Below, in pieces: positions 27,615-36,026 of a stretch of 64,000 nt of DNA (position 1 is its first letter; each line of letters starts with the position of its first letter). The position numbers were made by a program, and so were the translations under genes. The DNA comes from Bacteroidota bacterium (GTDB lineage: Bacteria; Bacteroidota; Bacteroidia; UKL13-3): assembly GCA_027491355.1 (NCBI GenBank), contig JAIXWI010000005.1, forward strand, positions 1 to 64,000. Direction: 5' to 3'. The notes below the pieces were generated by a model. It was not told the origin of the DNA, ran no database searches, and saw only the letters and a list, made by a program, of their open reading frames with translations.

Positions 27615-28793
27615 TTAATCATCTTCCACTTTCTGAATGATGAGCAATTGATTGGGTTTGAGAGGCAATGCAGGATTGAGTTGATTGGCTTCAATGATGG
27701 CTTCTTTACCAATGCGGTATTTTCTTGCTATACGCTCTATATTCTCACCAGGCATCACTTGATGCGTAATGACACCTATGACATCTGTTTTGGCAATGCT
27801 ATCAGTTTGCATATCGCTCAATTTTAAAAAACCATTGCTAATTTTATTTGCCAAAGGAGAACCAAACACTTTGCTTGCTGGCCATTTAATGGCATAAGAT
27901 TTACCCGGTGAAACATTCAAAAAAGGTTTTCTAAGCCATGGGTTGTACCATTTAATTAATTTGTAATTACTTGCATTGTCATGTGCCAATTCTACCAAAC
28001 TACTGATACTGATATCTGCTAACAAGGTAACTGTTTCTGGCTCTTTGTAGCGCTGATTAAAAGGTACATGAAAGCCATATTTTTCAGGATTTTCCATAAC
28101 CTCTTTGATAGCTAAAATTCTAAACAAATACCTCGAAGTTTCTGTATTTAAATACAAGTCTTCATAGGTGTTTAAATGTTGAGTGTTCATTTGTCTCCTC
28201 ACGCCTTCTATGCCCATATTGTAACTTGCGGCTACCAATGCCCAACTGCCAAATTTATCATACGCATCTTTAAAATAAGCACAGGCCGCCAATGTTGATT
28301 TTTCTAAATGATAGCGTTCATCTACTTCCTCGTTCACTTCCAACCCATAATGTTTTCCTGTTTTATCTAAAAATTGCCAATAACCCGCAGCTCCTGCAGG
28401 AGAAACTACCAATTGCAAACCACTTTCTGCTACTGCTAAATATTTAAAGTCTTGTGGAATTTGTTGCTCTTTTAAAATACGTTCAATAGTTGGGAAAAAT
28501 CTTCCAGCTCTTTTAATGTATAACAACATTTGTGATTGGTAATACACATTGGTTAACAATTCTCTATCGTAGCGTTCTAAAACATCGGGGTCTTGTAATG
28601 AAATTTTTTCATTTGCAAAGGTCAAAGATGCAGGTAATTCAATTGAATAAACATGGTAAGCTTGTTCAAAACCTTGTTTGGCTTTTTGGTCTTCTGTGTC
28701 ACTTGCTTGAATAAACAAGCCCAATGACAAACCAAAAATGAGTAAACTAAAACCTACTAATAGTTGATGTTTTTTTCTAATAAGCAATTCCAT
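27615..28793 (-). CDS. Membrane-bound lytic transglycosylase with C-terminal LysM domain (MltD-like)
   Basis: This protein cleaves peptidoglycan glycan strands. A signal or anchor segment occupies residues about 10-30. The SLT-type catalytic domain has the active Glu in A-V-A-E-S-G-L, then S-P-A-G-A-A-G-Y-W-Q-F and A-A-S-Y-N-M-G. A LysM domain near the C-terminus (Q-V-M-P-G-E-N-I, then L-K-P-N-Q-L-L) binds peptidoglycan. I chose the ATG at 28793 (392 residues); the longer frame would start at a TTG two codons earlier. The gene is upstream of the RHS operon on the same strand, with a terminator between them. A housekeeping role is likely. Confidence 0.88.
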   Translation of the reverse strand: MELLIRKKHQLLVGFSLLIFGLSLGLFIQASDTEDQKAKQGFEQAYHVYSIELPASLTFANEKISLQDPDVLERYDRELLTNVYYQSQMLLYIKRAGRFFPTIERILKEQQIPQDFKYLAVAESGLQLVVSPAGAAGYWQFLDKTGKHYGLEVNEEVDERYHLEKSTLAACAYFKDAYDKFGSWALVAASYNMGIEGVRRQMNTQHLNTYEDLYLNTETSRYLFRILAIKEVMENPEKYGFHVPFNQRYKEPETVTLLADISISSLVELAHDNASNYKLIKWYNPWLRKPFLNVSPGKSYAIKWPASKVFGSPLANKISNGFLKLSDMQTDSIAKTDVIGVITHQVMPGENIERIARKYRIGKEAIIEANQLNPALPLKPNQLLIIQKVEDD

Positions 28794-28918
28794 ACACAAT
28801 TTTAAATAAGAGAATCAGGGTGCACAAAACAAGTTGTTGACATACACACAAGACAAATATTTAAACAAGACAAACTTGCAACAAGACCATAACCAACACT
28901 TTGGTTATATTTGTAACA

Positions 28919-29974
28919 ATGAGTGAGGAAATAGAAAGCAACGAAGAATTGACAGAAGAGCCCGAATTGTATGAACATTTTAGGATTGTAGTAGACAAGG
29001 GGCAAAAAATGTTAAGAATAGATAAATTCTTAATGAACCGAATTGAAAACGCCAGTCGTACCAAAATACAAGCTGCTGCAGATGCAGGAAGTATTTTGGT
29101 CAACAATAAACCGGTAAAATCGAGCTATAAAATAAAGCCATTAGACCTGATATCCATTGTATTGGCGAATCCACCAAAGGATACAGAAATTGTTCCCGAA
29201 AACATCCCACTAACCATTTTATATGAAGATGAAGATGTTCTTTTGGTGAATAAGAAAGCAGGTATGGTGGTACATCCTGGCCATAACAATGTTTCTGGAA
29301 CTTTGGTGAATGCATTGGCATTTTATTTACAAGACTCGGCTTTCATGAAGGAAAACAACATCCGTCCGGGACTGGTTCATAGAATTGATAAAAATACCAG
29401 TGGTTTATTGGTGATCACTAAAAATGCGCTCAGCATGAATTTTTTAGCCAAACAATTTTTTGACCACAGCATCGAAAGAAGCTACCAAGCACTGGTTTGG
29501 GGAGATTTACCTCAAGATGAAGGTACCATTACTGGTTACATTGGCAGGAGCCTAAGAGACCGACGCATTTTTCAGCTTTCTTCAGATGAAAACAAAGGTA
29601 AATGGAGTGTTACCCATTACAAAGTACTTGAGCGATTTCAATTTGCAACTTTGGTATCTTGCAAATTAGAAACAGGAAGGACCCACCAAATCAGGGTGCA
29701 TTTTAGAAGCATAGGACACCCTCTGTTTGCAGATGAAAATTACGGCGGGCAAGAAATAGTATACGGACAAACTGGAGGCGGAAAGTTCAAACAATTCATA
29801 CAAAACTGTTTTGAGATCATGCCACGTCAAGGCTTACACGCCAAATCTTTGGGCTTTATACACCCAACAACAAAAGGTTCCGTTTTTTATGAAACTGAAT
29901 TACCTGAAGACATGCAACAAGTCATTGAAAAATTTAGAAAATATGCCGTTTACAAGGACGAGAGCAACAGCTAA
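28919..29974 (+). CDS. RluA family 23S rRNA pseudouridine synthase (RluD-like)
   Basis: The protein (351 residues from ATG 28919; a TTG 18 bases upstream is less likely) has an acidic N-terminus and an S4 RNA-binding domain (R-I-D-K-F-L-M-N-R, then S-I-L-V-N-N-K-P-V-K). The RluA catalytic core follows, with the active-site Asp in L-V-H-R-I-D-K-N-T-S-G-L. The later T-G-R-T-H-Q-I-R-V-H motif is also intact. The S4 domain plus core organisation matches RluD/RluC-like enzymes that isomerise uridines in 23S rRNA. Its stop lies two bases from the convergent thiolase stop. Confidence 0.9.
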   Translation: MSEEIESNEELTEEPELYEHFRIVVDKGQKMLRIDKFLMNRIENASRTKIQAAADAGSILVNNKPVKSSYKIKPLDLISIVLANPPKDTEIVPENIPLTILYEDEDVLLVNKKAGMVVHPGHNNVSGTLVNALAFYLQDSAFMKENNIRPGLVHRIDKNTSGLLVITKNALSMNFLAKQFFDHSIERSYQALVWGDLPQDEGTITGYIGRSLRDRRIFQLSSDENKGKWSVTHYKVLERFQFATLVSCKLETGRTHQIRVHFRSIGHPLFADENYGGQEIVYGQTGGGKFKQFIQNCFEIMPRQGLHAKSLGFIHPTTKGSVFYETELPEDMQQVIEKFRKYAVYKDESNS

Positions 29975-29975
29975 T

Positions 29976-31175
29976 TTAGTTTAAGTTTTCGTAGACAATG
30001 GCTACACCTTGACCTACACCTACACACATTGTAGCTAAACCGTATCTCACATTGCGCCTTTTCATTTCGTGTAAAAGTGTAGTGCTAATTCTGGCACCGC
30101 TTGCACCTAAAGGATGACCTATTGCTATGGAGCCACCTTTCACATTTACCAATTGAGGATCAATTTCTAAGTCTTTCATACAGGCTAAACCTTGAGAGGC
30201 AAATGCCTCATTGAGTTCAACCAATCCGATGTCACTCATTTTAAGACCGGCTCTTTGTAAAGCTTTATGAGTTGCAGGAACAGGACCTACACCCATCACA
30301 GCTGGATCAACTCCAGCCACTGCTTTTGCAACTATCCTGGCCATTGGTTTGAGTTGCATATTTTTTACGGCTTGCTCACTTGCTAAAATGAGTGCTGCGG
30401 CTCCATCATTGATACCTGAAGAATTGCCTGCTGTTACAGTACCATTTGCTTTAAAAGCAGGTTTTAACTTAGCCAAATCTGCTAAGCTGCTCAACCGTGG
30501 ATGCTCGTCTTTATCAGCAATCAAATCTGGCTGATTTTTTTTAGGTATGGCCACTGGTAACAATTCGTTTGCAAATAAACCTGCATCATGTGCTTGTTGG
30601 TATTTGAGCTGGGATTGGTATGCAAATTCATCTTGTGCTTCTCTGCTTATTTGCCATTTTTCAGCTACATTTTCGGCTGTTTCGCCCATACTATAAGGAT
30701 GGTACAGTTGGGCCAATTTTTTATTGGTAAAACGCCAGCCAATGGTAGTATCATAAATTTCTGGAACACGGCTAAAAGCGGTTTCTGCTTTAGCCATTAC
30801 AAAAGGTGCTCGGGTCATGGATTCAGTTCCGCCTACTAAATAAACTTCACCATCTCCACTCTGTATGGCTCTGCTACCATCAATGATGCTTTGCAAACCT
30901 GATGCACACAACCTATTGACTGTATTTCCCCCAATTTCTTTTGGCAAACCAGCAAGTAAAAGCGCCATACGCGCAACATTTCTATTGTCTTCTCCAGCCT
31001 GATTGGCTGCGCCCAATATAACATCTTCTATACTGGCAGGGTCTAAGTTTGGATTTCTCTCTATCAAACCTTTTAAAACCAATCCTGCTAAATCGTCTGG
31101 TCTGATGGCACTAAATATGCCTCCAAATTTACCCACAGGGGTTCTCAATGCATCAATGATATAGACTTCTTTCAT
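29976..31175 (-). CDS. Acetyl-CoA acyltransferase (thiolase, 3-oxoadipyl-CoA thiolase-like)
   Basis: This 399-residue thiolase has the nucleophilic Cys in N-R-L-C-A-S-G-L near residue 90, the G-N-S-S-G-I-N-D-G-A-A-A segment, G-G-S-I-A-I-G-H-P with the catalytic His, and the C-terminal C-V-G-V-G-Q-G proton-relay Cys. The run A-N-Q-A-G-E-D-N-R-N-V-A-R is typical of the PcaF/PaaJ branch, though fatty-acid thiolases share much of it. It cleaves 3-oxoacyl-CoA to acetyl-CoA and a shortened acyl-CoA. There are no beta-oxidation partners nearby, so the exact substrate stays open. Confidence 0.9.
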   Translation of the reverse strand: MKEVYIIDALRTPVGKFGGIFSAIRPDDLAGLVLKGLIERNPNLDPASIEDVILGAANQAGEDNRNVARMALLLAGLPKEIGGNTVNRLCASGLQSIIDGSRAIQSGDGEVYLVGGTESMTRAPFVMAKAETAFSRVPEIYDTTIGWRFTNKKLAQLYHPYSMGETAENVAEKWQISREAQDEFAYQSQLKYQQAHDAGLFANELLPVAIPKKNQPDLIADKDEHPRLSSLADLAKLKPAFKANGTVTAGNSSGINDGAAALILASEQAVKNMQLKPMARIVAKAVAGVDPAVMGVGPVPATHKALQRAGLKMSDIGLVELNEAFASQGLACMKDLEIDPQLVNVKGGSIAIGHPLGASGARISTTLLHEMKRRNVRYGLATMCVGVGQGVAIVYENLN

Positions 31176-31284
31176 CTTACAAAGCTAAGCAAAGACATTC
31201 ATTTATAACATACTTGAAGAATTGAACCCTTGTTTTGATTTTACTTATCAATGAAACAACAATAGATTGATACATTTGCAACTC

Positions 31285-33051
31285 ATGAATAAAAAAGCAA
31301 GTGCCAAAATAAATGGAGCTGTAGACTGGACTCAATTCAAGCGAATTGCACAATTGAGCTATCCCTACAAAAGTAAAATGGCATTGGCTATTTTTTTAAC
31401 ATTAGGCATGGCAATTATGGGGCCATTGAGACCCTACTTGGTTCAATATACTTTAGACCACGCCATCAGTGAACTCGATATGAATGGTTTGATCATGCTT
31501 TCTGGTTTGCTTTTTCTATTACTATTCTTTCAAACCCTGTTCCAATATTATAGCACCTTGCTAGGTAATTTATTGGCACAAAATATCCTGTTCGATTTAC
31601 GCAATAAAGTATACAAACATTTGAATGCTTTTAAAATTCAATACTTCAACAAAACACCTGTGGGAACATTGGTTACAAGAAGTATCAGTGACATTGAAAC
31701 CATCAGTGATATTTTCAGTGAAGGACTCATCAATATTATAGGAGAAGCCCTTCAAATTACTTTCATGTTGTTTTTAATGTTTTACACAGATTGGAAACTA
31801 TCGTTGGTGTGTTTGTCCGTTTTACCCTTGTTGTTTTATGCGAGCTATGTTTTTAAGGAAAAAGTAAAGGCATCATTTGAAGAGGTGAGGAATGAAGTTG
31901 CTAAGCTCAATACATTTGTTCAGGAGCATTTAAGTGGGATGCAAATTGTGCAGCTATTCAATAGGCAACAAACAGAGTTAGAAAACTTTAAAACAATTAA
32001 TCAAAGACATGCCCAAGCTAATATAAAATCTGTATTGTACTATTCTGTATTTTTTCCGGTTGTAGAGGTTATTTCGGCAGTATCAACTGGTTTGTTAATT
32101 TGGTTTGGTGCAAAAGAGGTTTTACTTGCACACACAAGTATTGGAACATTGGTTGCATTTATCATGTACATCAGCATGTTTTTTAGACCTATCCGACAAT
32201 TGGCAGACCGTTTTAATTCTTTACAAATGGGAATGGTTGCAAGTAAAAGAATTTTTGAATTACTAGACGACAACTCTGAAAAAGAAGCCATTGGTAAATT
32301 ACAAAGTTTTAAATTGAACGGACATATTCAATTCAAAGATGTTTGGTTTGGATATAACAAGCATAAACCTATTCTAAAAGGCATTAGCTTTGAAATAAAA
32401 AAAGGACAAAGCATTGCAATAGTTGGTGCAACTGGTGCAGGTAAAAGCACCATTTTTCAATTAATTGCGCAATATTTTCAAATACAAAAAGGGCTTATTC
32501 AAATAGATGGGCATCCGATAGAAAATTACCACCCACAACAATTGAGACAACAATTGTGTGCAGTACAACAAGATGTATTTTTATTCAGTGGAAGTATCTT
32601 TGATAACATACGTTTGTACAGAACTGATATCCATGACGAGCAAATCATAGCCATGTCAAAAAAATTAGGAGCCCATGAATTTATCTCAAAACTCCCAAAC
32701 CAATACCACGAAATCGTATACGAGAGGGGAGCCACATTGTCCGTAGGGCAAAGGCAATTGATATCTTTTGTGAGGGCAATGGTAGCAAATCCACAAATAC
32801 TCTTACTTGACGAAGCTACTGCATCCATTGACCATGAAACAGAAAAGGTCATTCAAGAGGCTATTTCTATCATGATGGAGGGAAGAACATCAATTGTCAT
32901 TGCACACCGTTTGAGTACGGTTCAACATGCAGATGAAATTCTGGTATTAGACAAAGGAGAAATCATTGAAAGAGGCACCCATGAAAACTTGTTACTTTTG
33001 AAAGGCATGTATGAGAACTTATATACTACTCAATTTCAAGACAGAACATAA
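31285..33051 (+). CDS. ABC transporter, fused permease and ATP-binding protein (MsbA/MDR-type exporter)
   Basis: This half-transporter (588 residues from ATG 31285; the frame opens at a TTG 18 bases earlier) has six transmembrane helices in residues about 15-310. The C-terminal ATPase contains Walker A G-A-T-G-A-G-K-S-T, the Q-loop Q-Q-D-V-F-L-F-S-G and Walker B I-L-L-L-D-E-A-T. The signature motif L-S-V-G-Q-R-Q departs from the usual L-S-G-G-Q but is seen in this branch. It should homodimerise to export lipid or drug-like substrates. A TACATTTG box lies six bases before the ATG. The substrate is unknown. Confidence 0.9.
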   Translation: MNKKASAKINGAVDWTQFKRIAQLSYPYKSKMALAIFLTLGMAIMGPLRPYLVQYTLDHAISELDMNGLIMLSGLLFLLLFFQTLFQYYSTLLGNLLAQNILFDLRNKVYKHLNAFKIQYFNKTPVGTLVTRSISDIETISDIFSEGLINIIGEALQITFMLFLMFYTDWKLSLVCLSVLPLLFYASYVFKEKVKASFEEVRNEVAKLNTFVQEHLSGMQIVQLFNRQQTELENFKTINQRHAQANIKSVLYYSVFFPVVEVISAVSTGLLIWFGAKEVLLAHTSIGTLVAFIMYISMFFRPIRQLADRFNSLQMGMVASKRIFELLDDNSEKEAIGKLQSFKLNGHIQFKDVWFGYNKHKPILKGISFEIKKGQSIAIVGATGAGKSTIFQLIAQYFQIQKGLIQIDGHPIENYHPQQLRQQLCAVQQDVFLFSGSIFDNIRLYRTDIHDEQIIAMSKKLGAHEFISKLPNQYHEIVYERGATLSVGQRQLISFVRAMVANPQILLLDEATASIDHETEKVIQEAISIMMEGRTSIVIAHRLSTVQHADEILVLDKGEIIERGTHENLLLLKGMYENLYTTQFQDRT

Positions 33052-33063
33052 ATTTTCTTCACA

Positions 33064-35142
33064 TTAAATGAAGCCGTTCCATTTGCGGATAGCCCATTCT
33101 ATTACAGCAAAACAAAAAATTAGGAAAAAAATAAACTTAAAAGCAATCATTTCCTTTACCAAGTCTGTCTCGGCAATAACTTGCTTTGAGGGATATTGTT
33201 TGTTTAAAATACTTGGCAACTGTGCTATGTTTCCATAATGGATAAATTGCCCGTTTGTTGTTGCTGCCATTTGTTTCAGTAAAACATGGTTAGCACCAGA
33301 TTGATTCCGTTCTGCTAATACTTCTTTAATTTGAATTGTACCTTTTCTTGTTAAGCCAGCTTGACCCTCCATTTCACATTGGTAAGTATACATACCTGGC
33401 GCTAAGAGCCCTGCATTCAAAAAGTAAGACTTAGTTGTTTTGTCAAATTCAAACTTAAATTGTTTGTTTCGAGTATTTGTTAAAACCAATTGTACTTTTT
33501 TTGAATTGTCTGGCTCAAAAAGTTCGTTAAAATAAGTTGCTTCAAACTGCACAAACTCGTTTTCATCAAAGAGTTTCTTAAGCGGCTTCACCCTAAACCT
33601 ACTTTTGTCTTCTTTGCCAGCAATGTATTGTATGGTTTTAGATAAAAGTGTCGATAAAAATTCATCATTGCCTGATTCCCTATACAATAGTAAACGCCAA
33701 TGCCACAAGCCTTCTCCACAAAAAAATGCTTTTTTAAGCGAATGGCTTCTTAAAAAAAACAACAATGGAGTTGCTGTTTTAACATAACCTAACTGTTGAG
33801 CAAGTATTACCTCTGCATAAGGTGCTGTTAAATAATTACCGTAGGGCACCAGTAAAGGTGGAAGTTTTGCCAATAATTCATTTTCAGTAGCAGCAACAAA
33901 TAAGTCTTCAGCATTTATGTGCCATGCTTTGGCTTCTGTAACACTATTTTTACCAGAAACTATTTCAAAACCTGACTGTAGTTTATTCCATGCAGCCAAA
34001 CTGGTATTGCCACCAATAAAATGAAGCTGAGGCATTTGAGCTGCATTCAATTGTTGCAATAATTGAAGACCTTCTCCTTTTGAGCCTGGTAGTTGATACA
34101 AAATATACAAATCAGCTTTTTGTATCATTGATGCTGTATGTTTTTGCAGGGAAATTACTTCTAATTCTGTATTTTTATTGGCAGCAAACAATTGCTTAAT
34201 AGCTGCAATATCTGGGTGTGGAACTGAGTAAACCAATACAATTTTTTGCTTAGACTTAACCACTTCAATAACTGCTTGTAATTGATTATTGAGTACGTTT
34301 CTTTCTCCATTAACCGGTACCAAAAGAATTTGATAAGTATGAATGCCTTCCTTTTGAGCCTGTAATTCAAATACACAATGTTGTGTTTTGCCACCTTTCA
34401 ATTGAACAGGTTTAGATGCAATGCACTTCCCATTTTCAATCAATTGGGCTATGGTTTGAACAGTATTGAATCCTTTTGATTGTGCTGTAAATTCAATGGT
34501 AAAAGCGTTAGCCTCAAACACCAGCTCATTAAATTTTGGATGATGGATCCAACAATCTTTAAATGCAAGTGTATCTCCTGTACCAACTGTAAAAACCGGG
34601 AAACTAAATTCACTTGCTAAGTAAGATGGATTTGTGCCTGTATTGTAATTGCCATCTGAAACTACAACCATCGCACCTGATTGTGCATTGGAGTAACGCA
34701 TTGCTGCATCATCAAAGAGTGCATCAAATCCGGTTAATTTTCCTTTAAAGTTGAAAGAATCACTGTTAGTTATTTGATCAGAAAAATGTACAATTTGTAT
34801 GTCATAATCACCTGCCAAACTTTTACGAATTGCTGCAATTTGTGCATGCAAATTTTGTTGAATTTGAGCCGAATCTTGGTGCAACAACATGCTTTCTGAA
34901 TTGTCTACAGCAACCATTAAAAGTGGCTTCAGATAATTTAGTTGTCTCCATTTAAACAATGGCCCCAATAACAATAGCAACAAAGAAAAAACAAGTGTTG
35001 CCCTAAAAAAAATAAGCAGGTACTGTAGCCATTTAGAGGCAAGTTGTAAGGGATTTTTGGCATACAACCACCTTCCAATTACCAATGATAAAATCAATAA
35101 AAATGGCAGGATCCACCAAAAATAAGGTTGACTAAAACTCAT
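33064..35142 (-). CDS. VWA-like membrane protein downstream of fabG
   Basis: This 692-residue protein has two N-terminal transmembrane segments (about 9-27 and 42-64). A VWA-like domain follows whose first MIDAS motif is V-D-N-S-E-S-M (about residues 79-84), and a third membrane segment lies near the C-terminus (I-F-F-L-I-F-C-F-A-V). The middle is probably periplasmic, with a glutamine-amidotransferase-like region near 290-400. Similar BatA/BatB-like or DUF4159-type proteins are common in Bacteroidota and mostly uncharacterised. It starts 16 bases after the fabG stop, so the two are likely cotranscribed. Confidence 0.72.
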   Translation of the reverse strand: MSFSQPYFWWILPFLLILSLVIGRWLYAKNPLQLASKWLQYLLIFFRATLVFSLLLLLLGPLFKWRQLNYLKPLLMVAVDNSESMLLHQDSAQIQQNLHAQIAAIRKSLAGDYDIQIVHFSDQITNSDSFNFKGKLTGFDALFDDAAMRYSNAQSGAMVVVSDGNYNTGTNPSYLASEFSFPVFTVGTGDTLAFKDCWIHHPKFNELVFEANAFTIEFTAQSKGFNTVQTIAQLIENGKCIASKPVQLKGGKTQHCVFELQAQKEGIHTYQILLVPVNGERNVLNNQLQAVIEVVKSKQKIVLVYSVPHPDIAAIKQLFAANKNTELEVISLQKHTASMIQKADLYILYQLPGSKGEGLQLLQQLNAAQMPQLHFIGGNTSLAAWNKLQSGFEIVSGKNSVTEAKAWHINAEDLFVAATENELLAKLPPLLVPYGNYLTAPYAEVILAQQLGYVKTATPLLFFLRSHSLKKAFFCGEGLWHWRLLLYRESGNDEFLSTLLSKTIQYIAGKEDKSRFRVKPLKKLFDENEFVQFEATYFNELFEPDNSKKVQLVLTNTRNKQFKFEFDKTTKSYFLNAGLLAPGMYTYQCEMEGQAGLTRKGTIQIKEVLAERNQSGANHVLLKQMAATTNGQFIHYGNIAQLPSILNKQYPSKQVIAETDLVKEMIAFKFIFFLIFCFAVIEWAIRKWNGFI

Positions 35143-35158
35143 CCTTCTTTTCCCAATT

Positions 35159-35914
35159 TTACATCACCATGCCACCACATACATGTATGGTTTGTCCGCT
35201 AATGTATGCAGCAGCATCAGAAGCTAAAAACAATACACAATTGGCAACATCTGCAGGAGAACCTCCACGCTTTAATGGAATTGATTTGATCCATTCTGAT
35301 TTAACATCTTCACTTAATGCTTCTGTCATTTCTGTTTCAATGAATCCGGGTGCAATGGCATTGCATCGAATGTTTCTTGAACCCAATTCCTGAGCAACCG
35401 ATTTTGTTAACCCTATCATACCCGCCTTTGAAGCAGCATAGTTAGCTTGTCCAGCATTCCCTGTAACACCAACAACTGAGGTAATATTAATGATTGATCC
35501 ATTTTTAGCCTTCATCATTGGGCGCATCGCTGATTTAGTCAAAGCAAATGCAGATTTCAGATTGGTATCCAAAACCTCATCCCATTGCTGCTCTGTCATT
35601 CTCATCAACAATCCATCTCTTGTAATTCCAGCATTATTAACCAAAATATCCAATGAACCAAAATCTTTTAAAACTTCATCTACCAACACATCTGCCTCAG
35701 TAAAATTGGCTGCATTGCTTTGGTATCCTTTGGCCTTTACACCCAATTGAATCAATTCTTGTTCAAAAACTTTTGCTTTTTCTACCGAGCTTACAAAAGT
35801 AAATGCAACATGAGCACCTGCTTTTGCTAAAGCTAGTGCAATACCCTTACCTATTCCTCTAGAAGCGCCTGTTACCAAGGCTGTTTTACCTGATAAATCT
35901 AACAATTGATTCAT
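35159..35914 (-). CDS. fabG: 3-oxoacyl-[acyl-carrier-protein] reductase
   Basis: This 251-residue short-chain dehydrogenase has the NADPH motif T-G-A-S-R-G-I-G near residue 17, N-N-A-G-I-T-R-D-G, the catalytic Ser in I-T-S-V-V-G-V and Y-A-A-S-K. The R-D-G-L-L-M-R-M segment and C-terminal Y-I-S-G-Q-T-I-H-V-C-G-G-M are FabG hallmarks. It reduces 3-oxoacyl-ACP during fatty acid elongation. No other fab gene or acpP is nearby. It has the best-matching promoter in the window and leads a two-gene transcript with the VWA-like protein. Confidence 0.93.
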   Translation of the reverse strand: MNQLLDLSGKTALVTGASRGIGKGIALALAKAGAHVAFTFVSSVEKAKVFEQELIQLGVKAKGYQSNAANFTEADVLVDEVLKDFGSLDILVNNAGITRDGLLMRMTEQQWDEVLDTNLKSAFALTKSAMRPMMKAKNGSIINITSVVGVTGNAGQANYAASKAGMIGLTKSVAQELGSRNIRCNAIAPGFIETEMTEALSEDVKSEWIKSIPLKRGGSPADVANCVLFLASDAAAYISGQTIHVCGGMVM

Positions 35915-35934
35915 AATATGTTTTTTCTATTGAA

Positions 35935-35965
35935 CAAATATAATAGCATGGCAGGCTTTTACAAA
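35935..35965 (-). promoter_or_regulatory. Promoter of fabG
   Basis: The minus strand reads TTTG (35962-35965), 19 bases, then TATATTTG (35935-35942), an exact match to the Bacteroidota -33/-7 consensus TTTG-N19-TAnnTTTG. It is 20 bases before the fabG ATG at 35914. Confidence 0.72.
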
Positions 35966-36026
35966 TTTTAGCAAACAAAGAACGCATGCCTTCTAAAAGC
36001 AATATTTAAAAAGAAATGCCGCTATA

